In this document: positions 8,889-15,898 of the stretch, in pieces
How positions within the stretch are numbered: the stretch's first letter is position 1
How the letters are laid out: every line of letters starts with the position of its first letter
NCBI GenBank assembly: GCA_013811975.1
Contig: JACCUF010000441.1
Coordinates: 1 to 19,322, forward strand
Source: Geodermatophilaceae bacterium
GTDB lineage: Bacteria > Actinomycetota > Actinomycetes > Mycobacteriales > Geodermatophilaceae
Length of the DNA: 19,322 bases
Direction: 5' to 3'
The notes under the pieces: model-generated
The model's database searches: none
The model's input: the letters and a program-made list of their open reading frames with translations, nothing else
What the model was told of the DNA's origin: nothing
Translations under genes and position numbers: made by a program

Positions 8889-8964
8889 TGGCTGGGGGAC
8901 TCGGACTCGAACCGAGACTGCACGGCTCCAAAGGCCGGCGGGCTGCCGATTACCCCATCCCCCA
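8889..8964 (-). tRNA. tRNA-Gln, anticodon TTG
   Basis: A 76-base cloverleaf including an encoded CCA end folds cleanly on the minus strand. Acceptor stem TGGGGGA/TCCCCCA has the U1-A72 pair typical of tRNA-Gln, with G73 as discriminator. D arm GGGT/GCCC closes an 8-base loop with G18G19. The anticodon loop is CTTTGGA with TTG at 8929-8931. The variable loop has five bases, and T arm CTCGG/CCGAG holds TTCGAGT. The outermost anticodon-stem pair is C27-U43, a mismatch; the other four pairs are Watson-Crick. It sits 49 bp upstream of glmU on the same strand; a tRNA-Gln next to glmU is also found in mycobacteria. Confidence 0.95.
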
Positions 8965-8981
8965 TCAACTGGGCACAGTGG

Positions 8982-8987
8982 AGTCTA
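8982..8987 (-). promoter_or_regulatory. candidate -10 element of tRNA-Gln
   Basis: TAGACT on the minus strand fits TAnnnT and would start transcription near 8975, about 11 bases before the mature tRNA 5' end. No good -35 is visible at 17-18 bp. The divergent TetR start lies only 64 bp from the tRNA, so the two promoters share this spacer. Confidence 0.35.
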
Positions 8988-9015
8988 GCCAGGCAGCGCA
9001 GAGCTGCTGGCCGAC

Positions 9016-9021
9016 TACCTT
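9016..9021 (+). promoter_or_regulatory. candidate -10 element for a leaderless tetR transcript
   Basis: TACCTT lies seven bases before the ATG at 9029, the spacing expected when transcription starts at or next to the start codon. No Shine-Dalgarno sequence precedes that ATG. The -35 region is not recognisable. Confidence 0.45.
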
Positions 9022-9028
9022 CAACCCG

Positions 9029-9664
9029 ATGAGCACCAACTCGAGTCCGGCCCGGATCCGGATGACCGGGGCGCAGCGGCGTCAGCAGCTGCTCGACGTG
9101 GGCCGGACGCTGTTCGCCGAGCGCGGGTTCGAGGCGACCTCCATCGAGGAGATCGCCGCGCGGGCCCAGGTCAGCAAACCCGTGGTGTACGAGCACTTCG
9201 GCGGCAAGGAGGGCCTCTATGCCGTCGTCGTCGACCGAGAGATGCAGCGGTTGCTCGGGAACTTCACCTCAGCGCTGCAGGGCGAGAACCCCCGGGAATT
9301 GCTCGAACAGGCCGCCTTCGTCCTGCTCGACTACATCGAGGACGAGACCGACGGATTCCGGATCCTCATCCGGGATTCGCCGGTGGCCAGCACGACCGGC
9401 ACCTTCTCGTCACTGATCTCCGAGATCGCCAGCCAGGTGGAGTACATCCTCGAAGGCCAGTTCACCGCCCGTGGGTTCGAGACAGAGCTGGCCGGCCTCT
9501 ATAGCCAGGCGTTGGTGGGCATGGTCGCCCTGACCGGACAGTGGTGGCTCGAGGTCCGTAAACCCAGGAAGCAGGAGGTGGCCGCGCACCTGGTCAACCT
9601 CGCCTGGAACGGGCTCTCACATCTGGAGGGCAAACCGAAGCTGGCCGCGGCCCGACGGCAGTAG
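9029..9664 (+). CDS. TetR-family transcriptional regulator
   Basis: A 211-residue DNA-binding repressor-type protein. After a short flexible N-terminus, residues 16-62 form the TetR helix-turn-helix (RRQQLLDVGRTLFAERGF, then SIEEIAARAQVSKPVVYEHFGGKEGLY). The rest is the helical ligand-binding and dimerisation domain; the ligand cannot be read from sequence. The ATG at 9029 is preferred because a TACCTT box lies seven bases upstream, suggesting a leaderless mRNA; an ATG at 9062 would remove eleven residues. It is divergent from tRNA-Gln/glmU, where mycobacteria also have a TetR gene (Rv1019), so it may be the orthologue. It ends 14 bp from the convergent hydrolase gene. Regulation of neighbours or itself is an inference only. 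Confidence 0.92.
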   Translation: MSTNSSPARIRMTGAQRRQQLLDVGRTLFAERGFEATSIEEIAARAQVSKPVVYEHFGGKEGLYAVVVDREMQRLLGNFTSALQGENPRELLEQAAFVLLDYIEDETDGFRILIRDSPVASTTGTFSSLISEIASQVEYILEGQFTARGFETELAGLYSQALVGMVALTGQWWLEVRKPRKQEVAAHLVNLAWNGLSHLEGKPKLAAARRQ

Positions 9665-9678
9665 CTGACCTGGGTTGC

Positions 9679-11586
9679 CTACGGGTTGTCCACCAGCACC
9701 GGTCGGCCCGTGAGTAGGGCCAGGATGTTTTCCCAGGATGCGGAGCCTTCTTCGAACACTCCGCTGTGTGAGTCGAAGCCGTTGATCGGCATCCCATTCG
9801 CATAGTCGCCGGTCTCCAGCTGGGTCACATCGTCGAGCAAGCTCGGTGAAGCGCCGTGCACGAATGGACCAAACCACGGGGTCACGTCGAACGGAGCTTC
9901 CATGGCGTAGACCGCATAGGCGTCGAGTGCCGCCACGACTTGGTTGCTGCCCCGCCCGGCGCCGATGCCTGGTGAGTTGACGAACAGCAGGCTGTCGGCC
10001 GACAGTCCCGAGGCCGTGGACATGGCCAGCGTCAACCCGCCGTAGGAATGGCCGATCACCGTGACGGGGACTTCCACGCCTGGCCCTTGATCGTCGATCT
10101 CCTGCTGGACCGCGAAACTGAAGTCGACCAGCGGCTCGACGAGGGCCTCGGCATAGCCGTCGGACAGCGCGCTGGGAACCCCGTCCGGAAAGTCGCCTCC
10201 GGCCCAGACGATCATCGCGAGCTGCTCACCGTCCCGGGCTGCCTGCTCGACGAGCGTCCTGGCCTCGTTGGACTTGTTCCACATGTCCGGCGCATCGGTG
10301 CCTACGCCCGGAACCAGAACCCCGACGGCATCGGTCTCGGTGTTGATCGTGCCGACCAGCTCCGCCCACGCCCCGTCGCCGCTCGGGTCGAAGGACAGGA
10401 TCTTCCGGCCGCGGTAGTCCGGCCACGGCGGACCCGCCGGGTTGCCGTAGTCGCTGGTCGGCTCGGTGAGCAGGAGTTCGTACTGCTCGATCCTGGCGTC
10501 CAGATCCACCATGCGCTGCCGAGCAGCCTCGCGGTCGGGATCGTAGCCACCCTCGTAGCCGACCGGCGGCGGCTCATCGACCCCAGCCTGGGCGGCAACC
10601 TGGGCACGCTCCTGCCTCGCCTGGTGCACAGCGTCGGCAACGCGGACCCGGTTGGCCGCGATCCGGTGCTGGAAAGGCATTCCGTTCAGGTTGCCCACAA
10701 CGGTGGGAAACAGCGCCGCCAGCATGGCCAGCTCCTCGGCGGGTATGCCGGCCAATATCCCGGCCACCTCGGCGACCCGTTCGGAGCTCGCCGCTCCGTA
10801 CGCGGCGCCGGACTCGTCTCCTCTCAGCATCATTGCAGCGAGTGCCAGCGCGGCCTCGAACGGATCCGCGGACGTCAGATCCGGTCGGCGGGAGACCAGC
10901 AGGGCGGCGAGGTCGGCATCGTCCTCCGCCGACCGGATGAGCTGCTCGGGCGTCATTCCCCAGTACTGCCGGGGCATTCCGGATCGCGGACCGGTGACCG
11001 GAAGGCCGCTGTAGACAATCGTCATTCCGGCACCGCCCGCGGGACCGGAGCTCATCACCGCCAGTACGTTTGGCACTGTTGGCCCCTCGCGGAACTGGCG
11101 GCCGCGGTCCTCCGCGGCAATGCTGAGCGCCGTGTCGGCCACCTCCGCCTCCGCGGTCAGCTCGGTCCAGACTCGCCAGCGCGCATCGTCGTACAACGTC
11201 TCGTGCATCTCCGGCTCGACGTTGTCATAGCCCGTGGCCCGAGTGATCCAGAATCCGTTGGCGCACGCGGACTCCCAGCGTTGCACGAGTTCGTCGCGGA
11301 GCCGCTTGAAGGTGGCCACATCCGCTGCCCAACCGAGCGTGACCTGCTCGGCGTAGAGCATCGCCCCGACCACATCCTGCAGTGTGTAGAACTGATCACC
11401 GATCCGATCACCGATCATCGGATGGAGCACTTCGGAGAAGGATTCCGCCACTGATCGCAGCACGAAGGGCAGCGAGTTCTGTTGTCCGGTCAGCTGAGCA
11501 CTGACCCGGGCGAAGCCCTGCGCCTGCTCGCGGATCCGCAATGGTTGGGCACCGGTGTCCGCTGGATCGAACTCAGGCCCGGACAT
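9679..11586 (-). CDS. DUF1023-family (Abhydrolase_8) alpha/beta hydrolase with long helical N-terminal region
   Basis: The 635-residue protein has two parts. Residues 1-375 are mostly helical with no recognised catalytic motif and end in a probable coiled coil (about 350-373). Residues about 395-630 form an alpha/beta hydrolase: LSFDPSGDG (397-405), VLVPGVGTDAPDMW (423-436), nucleophile elbow GHSYGG with Ser514, NSPGIGAG (537-544) and a likely catalytic His607 in DSHSGVF. This layout matches actinobacterial PF06259 proteins, often annotated as alpha/beta hydrolases of unknown substrate. No signal peptide or transmembrane segment is seen, so it appears cytosolic, or exported by a non-Sec route. 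ATG at 11584-11586 has a strong GGGAGG seven bases upstream. It sits between ispE and tetR with its own 136-bp upstream gap. Substrate unknown. Confidence 0.88.
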   Translation of the reverse strand: MSGPEFDPADTGAQPLRIREQAQGFARVSAQLTGQQNSLPFVLRSVAESFSEVLHPMIGDRIGDQFYTLQDVVGAMLYAEQVTLGWAADVATFKRLRDELVQRWESACANGFWITRATGYDNVEPEMHETLYDDARWRVWTELTAEAEVADTALSIAAEDRGRQFREGPTVPNVLAVMSSGPAGGAGMTIVYSGLPVTGPRSGMPRQYWGMTPEQLIRSAEDDADLAALLVSRRPDLTSADPFEAALALAAMMLRGDESGAAYGAASSERVAEVAGILAGIPAEELAMLAALFPTVVGNLNGMPFQHRIAANRVRVADAVHQARQERAQVAAQAGVDEPPPVGYEGGYDPDREAARQRMVDLDARIEQYELLLTEPTSDYGNPAGPPWPDYRGRKILSFDPSGDGAWAELVGTINTETDAVGVLVPGVGTDAPDMWNKSNEARTLVEQAARDGEQLAMIVWAGGDFPDGVPSALSDGYAEALVEPLVDFSFAVQQEIDDQGPGVEVPVTVIGHSYGGLTLAMSTASGLSADSLLFVNSPGIGAGRGSNQVVAALDAYAVYAMEAPFDVTPWFGPFVHGASPSLLDDVTQLETGDYANGMPINGFDSHSGVFEEGSASWENILALLTGRPVLVDNP

Positions 11587-11672
11587 CGGCCGACCTCCCA
11601 GTGATGACGCTCATTGCGACTCGGCCGAGGCTAGGTGGGCAGGGACCGGCCGCGGATCCGTTCACGGTCTTC

Positions 11673-11703
11673 TGTGGATAAACCAGCCGCTCCCTGTGGA
11701 AAC
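11673..11703 (-). promoter_or_regulatory. two DnaA-box-like sites in the ispE-hydrolase gap
   Basis: On the minus strand TTATCCACA (11673-11681) is an exact match to the classical DnaA box. GTTTCCACA (11695-11703) differs from TTWTNCACA at one base. Same orientation, 22 bp apart, about two helical turns, so on one face of the DNA. They lie 90-120 bp upstream of the hydrolase start. Function is not shown; chance is possible. Confidence 0.35.
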
Positions 11704-11722
11704 TGCCGGGCCGTTTGCGGTC

Positions 11723-12640
11723 TCAGCGTCCGGAACGGGACAGCCGCGGTCCCGGTGCCGGGCCGCTGACGACCCGGACGCTGACGAACAAGCCTTCAGC
11801 CGAGAGCCGGGCGGCCAACGTGATCGCGTGTTCGGCGTCCCTGGCCAGGTAGGCGACCGTTGGTCCGGAGCCGCTGATCAGCTGACCCAGGGCACCGGCC
11901 TCCTCGCCGGCACGCATGGCTCGGCGCAGGTCCGGCCGAAGGGACAGCGCCGCGGGGGCCAGGTCGTTGCCCAGCGATCGACCGAGCAGCTCCGGGTCGT
12001 CACGTCCCAGCGCCGTCAGCACACCAGTGAGGTCGTTGGCGCCGGGCAGCGGTCGCTGCGTGCGTAACCGGTCCAGTTCGGCATAGACCGTGGGGGTGGG
12101 CAATCCCCCGAGCGCAATCCCGAGCACCCAGTCGGTACGACCGCGGCTGAGTACGGCGCTGAGCCGGTCACCCCGGCCGGCACCGAGCGCGACGTTGCCG
12201 TGCAGGCAGAACGGGACGTCACTGCCGAGTTCGGCTGCCAATTCCTCCAGCTGCTCCCGGGCCATAGCCGTTCCCCACAAACCATCCAGAGCCACGAGGG
12301 TGGCCGCGGCATCGGCGCTGCCGCCGGCCAGTCCCGCGGCCACCGGAATCTGTTTGTCGAGGGTGATCGCGGCGTCGGCATCGAGACCGGTCCGGACGGC
12401 CAGCAGTGCCGCGGCCCGCCAGGCCAGGTTCGTGGAGTCGACCGGAACCGCGGCGCTCTCCGGGCCCGTGACCGCCAGCGTCAGCCCGTCGCCGGCCCGG
12501 ACACGGGAAACCGTCACCGTGTCGAACAGGCTCACGGCCAGAAACACCGTAGTGAGGCTGTGGTACCCGTCCCCGCCGGGCGGATCCACTGCCAGGAAGA
12601 GGTTGATCTTGGCCGGTGCGCGCACCGCGATCGACATCAT
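11723..12640 (-). CDS. ispE: 4-diphosphocytidyl-2-C-methyl-D-erythritol kinase
   Basis: IspE phosphorylates the 2-hydroxyl of CDP-methylerythritol with ATP in the MEP pathway to isoprenoids, a cytosolic step. The 305 residues are normal length. GHMP-kinase motifs are intact: PAKINL (9-14, with the active-site Lys), the ATP-binding glycine-rich loop PVAAGLAGGSADAAA (about 99-113), GSDVPFCL with the catalytic Asp (about 138-145) and ISGSGPTV near the C-terminus. Two tandem ATGs stand at the start; the first (12638-12640) overlaps the rsmA stop as ATGA, so translation is probably coupled. The rsmA-ispE pairing is common in actinobacteria. Confidence 0.96.
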   Translation of the reverse strand: MMSIAVRAPAKINLFLAVDPPGGDGYHSLTTVFLAVSLFDTVTVSRVRAGDGLTLAVTGPESAAVPVDSTNLAWRAAALLAVRTGLDADAAITLDKQIPVAAGLAGGSADAAATLVALDGLWGTAMAREQLEELAAELGSDVPFCLHGNVALGAGRGDRLSAVLSRGRTDWVLGIALGGLPTPTVYAELDRLRTQRPLPGANDLTGVLTALGRDDPELLGRSLGNDLAPAALSLRPDLRRAMRAGEEAGALGQLISGSGPTVAYLARDAEHAITLAARLSAEGLFVSVRVVSGPAPGPRLSRSGR

Positions 12641-13524
12641 CGCGCCGACCGTAGGGATGCGATCCTGGCGAACTGTTCGACCCCCAACTGCTCCCCGCGG
12701 GTCAGCGGATCGATGCTGGCGGCCCGCAAGATGGCCTCGGCGTTGGCGGCACTACCGGCCCACCCGGACAGCGCCGCGCGCAGCCCCTTGCGGCGGCTGG
12801 CGAAAGCGGCGTCGATGACCGCGAAGACTTGCGCCCGGGGGGCCAGAACGGGACCCTGTCCGCCCCCGTCCGACCGAGTCCCAGCTTCGTCTGGGCGCTT
12901 CGCCCAACGGCGGAAGGAGACCAGTCCGGAATCGACCCGCGGCACCGGCCAGAACACCTGGCGGCTGATCGGCCCGGCCCGGCGGACGTCGGCGTACCAG
13001 GCCGCCTTGACCGACGGCACCCCGTAGGCGGGGCTGCCCGGCGCCGCTGCGAGCCGATCGGCGACTTCGGCTTGGACCAGGACCAGCCCGTGCTCCAGGG
13101 TAGGAAAGCGCTCCAGCAATGTGAGCAGCACCGGGACCGAGATGTTGTAGGGCAGGTTGGCCACCAAGGCCGTCGGCGTCTCGGGCAAGGACGAGAGTTG
13201 CAGCGCATCCGCGGTGAGCACCACCAACCGTCCTGTGGCATCCGGCGCCCAGCGTCGGATCGTCTCCGGCAACGCCTCGGCCAAGCGGGCGTCAACCTCG
13301 ACCGCCACAACCCGAGCACCGACGTCCAACAGTCCTAGGGTCAGCGAACCCAGGCCAGGCCCGACCTCGAGGACGACCTCATGGGGGCCCACCGCCGCCA
13401 CTCGGACGATCTTACGGATCGTGTTGGAGTCGTGCAGGAAGTTCTGGCCCAGCGACTTGGTGGGCCGCAGATCGAGAGCGGCGGCCAGCTCGCGGATCGC
13501 CGCCGGTCCCAAGAACTGCGTCAT
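12637..13524 (-). CDS. rsmA: 16S rRNA (adenine1518-N6/adenine1519-N6)-dimethyltransferase
   Basis: RsmA (KsgA) dimethylates two adjacent adenines in helix 45 of 16S rRNA as a late 30S checkpoint; its loss gives kasugamycin resistance. The 295 residues show KSLGQNFLHD (23-32), SAM motif I EVGPGLGSLT (53-62), acidic EVD (76-78), catalytic NLPYNIS (123-129), QAEVADRL (151-158) and the C-terminal AFASRRKGLRAAL. A Gly/Asp-rich loop at about 209-228 lengthens the protein slightly between WAKRP and APRAQ. ATG 13522-13524 has AAGG at usable spacing. It is 37 bp after rpfB and overlaps ispE by four bases, so rpfB-rsmA-ispE may be one transcript. Confidence 0.96.
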   Translation of the reverse strand: MTQFLGPAAIRELAAALDLRPTKSLGQNFLHDSNTIRKIVRVAAVGPHEVVLEVGPGLGSLTLGLLDVGARVVAVEVDARLAEALPETIRRWAPDATGRLVVLTADALQLSSLPETPTALVANLPYNISVPVLLTLLERFPTLEHGLVLVQAEVADRLAAAPGSPAYGVPSVKAAWYADVRRAGPISRQVFWPVPRVDSGLVSFRRWAKRPDEAGTRSDGGGQGPVLAPRAQVFAVIDAAFASRRKGLRAALSGWAGSAANAEAILRAASIDPLTRGEQLGVEQFARIASLRSAR

Positions 13525-13561
13525 GGCCGACCTTCAAGCCGGGCCCGGCCTCAGCTTCGGC

Positions 13562-14833
13562 TCAGTCGAATAGGTGAAAACCGCAGGCCGGCCACGGTGA
13601 ACTCCCGCGCGCAGCGAAAGTGACCTCGCCGACCGCAATCTGCTGTTCCCGGGTGGCCAGGTGCGGCAACGGAGCATAAGCGCCACCGCCATTACCCAGC
13701 CAGGTTTGCCGGTCGTACTGCAGCCCACCGTAGTAGCCGTTGCCGGTGTTGATGGCCCAGTTACCGCCTGCCTCGCACCGGGCGAGTGCGTCCCAGTTGA
13801 GGCCGCCCGCCCGGGGGGGCGGAGGCGCACCGGTGTTGGCCCCGCCTTCGCTACGGGTGTCACCACCACCGGAACTCGGGGTCGGGCTCGAGCTCGGGGT
13901 GGAACTCGAGGTCGGGGTGGAGGGTCGTGGCTTGGTTCCGACCCGGGCGACTTCGTTGACTGGTGCAACATTGATCCTGATGGCGACTTCGTGCCGGGCA
14001 ACCTCGACGCCATCGTGAGTCGTGACCCGATAGTTGACGAAGCGCTCACCCAGGACACCTGGGGTGTCCACCTCGCGTTCGCCTACGAACAGCGTGTCGT
14101 CCGGGGTATCGGTCACTGTGAAGGGCAGCGGCTCGACGACCGGGAAATCGAGGACAGCGACTCTGATGACCTGCAGGCGCATGCGATCGAGAAGTGGCTG
14201 GGTCCGGTAGAGCGAGGTCCAGTCCTGGGGGCTCACGTCGAGGCCCTGTTCGTCAAGGAAGTCCTCGACGTCAGTTGCAGTGGTCACCACCTCCCGGGTC
14301 TGGCCATCGATGGTCAGCGTGATCAGCCGGGGAGTGTTGATCGTGAGATCCATGCCGTCAACCGGGACGCGTTCGCCGCGCGAGGCTGACACCTCGAGCT
14401 GGGACTGCCGGAAACCGAGCTGATCGAGTGCCTCATCCACCGAGCGTGCCGTCGTGTAGACCTCACTGGTTACCCCGTCGACGGTCAGGTTCAGCAGCCG
14501 GCCGCGTTGCAGTGCGATGCTGGATCCATCCTGCACGCGGGTGCTCGCGTCCGGAACCACAACATCGTGCTCGGCGACCTCGAGGTCGGCGCTGTCGAGG
14601 ACGCCCTGCACCGTGGAAGCGAGGGTGGAGACCTCACGTTCCTCGCCGTCGACGGACACCGTGACGGTCTTTGACAGGCTGGCCCAGGCGAGCGAGCCGC
14701 CGAGCAATCCGGCGATGACAAGGGTGAACAGGGCAATCTTCAGTGAACGGCGCGCAATCAAATCCTGGCAAACTCTCTGGTCCGAGCGATCCGAGCAGGG
14801 GAACACCGCGGCGTACAGCGGCGATCTGAGCAC
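13562..14833 (-). CDS. rpfB: resuscitation-promoting factor RpfB
   Basis: RpfB is an exported muralytic enzyme that cleaves peptidoglycan glycan strands and helps dormant actinobacteria resume growth. From this start it has 423 residues: a cytoplasmic segment of about 30, one membrane anchor (about 31-53), three DUF348 repeats (about 55-230), a G5 domain (about 233-300), a Ser/Thr/Pro-rich linker (about 303-342) and the lysozyme-like Rpf domain from GGLNWDALARCEAGGNW to WPACG, with the catalytic Glu in RCEAGG and the two disulfide cysteines. The start is uncertain: this GTG has GAGGTG six bases upstream; another GTG at 14842 would add three residues but lacks a good ribosome binding site. An inverted repeat lies about 80-100 bp upstream. 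rsmA follows after 37 bp, as in mycobacteria. Confidence 0.95.
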   Translation of the reverse strand: MLRSPLYAAVFPCSDRSDQRVCQDLIARRSLKIALFTLVIAGLLGGSLAWASLSKTVTVSVDGEEREVSTLASTVQGVLDSADLEVAEHDVVVPDASTRVQDGSSIALQRGRLLNLTVDGVTSEVYTTARSVDEALDQLGFRQSQLEVSASRGERVPVDGMDLTINTPRLITLTIDGQTREVVTTATDVEDFLDEQGLDVSPQDWTSLYRTQPLLDRMRLQVIRVAVLDFPVVEPLPFTVTDTPDDTLFVGEREVDTPGVLGERFVNYRVTTHDGVEVARHEVAIRINVAPVNEVARVGTKPRPSTPTSSSTPSSSPTPSSGGGDTRSEGGANTGAPPPPRAGGLNWDALARCEAGGNWAINTGNGYYGGLQYDRQTWLGNGGGAYAPLPHLATREQQIAVGEVTFAARGSSPWPACGFHLFD

Positions 14834-14878
14834 CTCGAGCACCTCGGGTCGGCTGCGCAGATTCCATCGGGATTTCGT

Positions 14879-14909
14879 TCGGTCAGAACTCCCTGGGGCT
14901 TCCCCACCC
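14879..14909 (-). other. GC hairpin in the presumed rpfB leader
   Basis: Within this interval TGGGG-AAG-CCCCA (about 14894-14906) forms a perfect five-pair hairpin, about 60 bases before the rpfB start. Some actinobacterial rpf genes have regulatory leaders, including c-di-AMP riboswitches, but I do not see the conserved pieces of that riboswitch here. Confidence 0.25.
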
Positions 14910-14912
14910 CGG

Positions 14913-14933
14913 CGTTATCACGACACGATAACG
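14913..14933. promoter_or_regulatory. inverted repeat upstream of rpfB, candidate operator
   Basis: Perfect arms CGTTATC and GATAACG with a 7-base spacer, about 80-100 bp before the rpfB start, AT-rich against a GC-rich background. The minus-strand TATCGT inside it could serve as a -10 box, which would let a bound regulator block rpfB. No known site is assigned. Confidence 0.4.
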
Positions 14934-14991
14934 GACGGCCTACCTCGCTGACCACTTGCGGGGGGTGGCGCACGGGCTCCGGGGCCGGGAC

Positions 14992-15831
14992 TCAGCCCCG
15001 CTTCGCGGTCCCCCAAGCTGCCTCGGCCCAACGCACCGGCGCCAGCCATCTGATCAGGAATCCGCTGATGACGAGGGCCGCCACCAGTGCTCCGAAGGCT
15101 CCCGCGATCAGGGCTACCGGCGCAAGTTCAGATCCCGACGCGGAGTCGCCCGCCCGGACCCCGCTGACGAGCAGCAGCCCGGCCAGAATCAACAGGTTAA
15201 GGACGCTGCCGGCACCGACGGCCACATGCGCACTGTTGATCCGCAGGGCATCGTCGACCGGAATGTCCTCAGCACCGCTGGGCGTCACCCTGCGGGCCAG
15301 GCGTTCGAGCGTCGCCTCCACGATCAGCCAGCTGACGACGCCGATCCCGGCAGCGATCCAGTACTCGTGCGCCCAGGTCCGGTCCATGGCGAGCCCGCCA
15401 ACCGCGAGCAGCCCCAGGGCGGCCAGGCGGCCGATCGTGGGGAGCGCACGGTCGACGAACTCACTTTGCGGACGACGCGCCGGAGCCCGCGTCTCCCAGG
15501 GCGGTCCTACCCGGGTCAACTCACCGAACAGGACTCCGGCCACCAACCCACCGACCAACAGGCCGGGCCAGAGGAAGACCGCACTCTCAGCGAACATCAC
15601 CAGCGCCGCAACGGACAGGATCACGGCCAGCGCCAGTCCGGCCAGCCGCCAGAGGCGGGCTCGCTGGGCTTGGACCTTCATGGCCCGCTCCGCCTCGATC
15701 GTCGGCACGGTCAAACTCAGCGCGCCGTTGGACACCTGACGTCGTACTCCGGCATGTGACCACACCCGGCCCACGAACACCGCGGGAAAGAGCAGCGCAA
15801 CGAAAAGCAGCACCGCGATGAATCGACCCAT
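14992..15831 (-). CDS. membrane protein of unknown function, about seven helices
   Basis: I do not recognise this 279-residue protein. It starts with a hydrophobic segment (about 4-22), then a soluble stretch (about 23-62). Hydrophobic segments follow near 63-80, 84-104, 133-150, 157-174, 205-225 and 236-260, giving about seven transmembrane helices, with a short basic C-terminal end. No catalytic motif, cysteine pair or nucleotide-binding site is visible. The ATG at 15829-15831 has no Shine-Dalgarno sequence but lies six bases after a TATCCC box, 17 bp from TTGACC, so it may be leaderless. It sits between tatD and rpfB, in the same direction. That place suggests, but does not prove, an envelope role connected to RpfB. 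Frame, codon use and hydropathy support a real gene. Confidence 0.82.
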   Translation of the reverse strand: MGRFIAVLLFVALLFPAVFVGRVWSHAGVRRQVSNGALSLTVPTIEAERAMKVQAQRARLWRLAGLALAVILSVAALVMFAESAVFLWPGLLVGGLVAGVLFGELTRVGPPWETRAPARRPQSEFVDRALPTIGRLAALGLLAVGGLAMDRTWAHEYWIAAGIGVVSWLIVEATLERLARRVTPSGAEDIPVDDALRINSAHVAVGAGSVLNLLILAGLLLVSGVRAGDSASGSELAPVALIAGAFGALVAALVISGFLIRWLAPVRWAEAAWGTAKRG

Positions 15832-15837
15832 GAGTCA

Positions 15838-15866
15838 GGGATACGTCGCCTTTGGCCTCAGGTCAA
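15838..15866 (-). promoter_or_regulatory. promoter of the seven-helix membrane protein gene
   Basis: On the minus strand TTGACC (15861-15866), a 17-bp spacer, then TATCCC (15838-15843), followed after six bases by the ATG at 15831. It is the best -35/-10 pair in the window, and places transcription start at the start codon. Confidence 0.55.
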
Positions 15867-15874
15867 CTCATCCG

Positions 15875-15898
15875 GGTCACAACAACACAGCTGTGACC
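15875..15898. repeat. inverted repeat at the tatD stop codon
   Basis: Perfect arms GGTCACA and TGTGACC with a 10-base spacer, the inner end also containing the palindrome CACAGCTGTG. It overlaps the first base pair of the tatD stop codon and ends eight bases before the -35 of the next gene. It could be a hairpin ending tatD mRNA or an operator for the downstream promoter. Confidence 0.4.

Noticed and set aside
10048..11454. 468-codon plus-strand frame
   Set aside because: Antisense shadow of the DUF1023 hydrolase; composition is Arg/Asp/His-rich with no fold signature.
13830..13930. Short direct repeats in plus-strand DNA
   Set aside because: They encode the Ser/Thr/Pro linker of RpfB; low-complexity coding DNA explains them.
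14843..14991. c-di-AMP (ydaO-type) riboswitch before rpfB
   Set aside because: Considered because some actinobacterial rpf genes have one, but the space is short and the conserved internal motifs are not seen.
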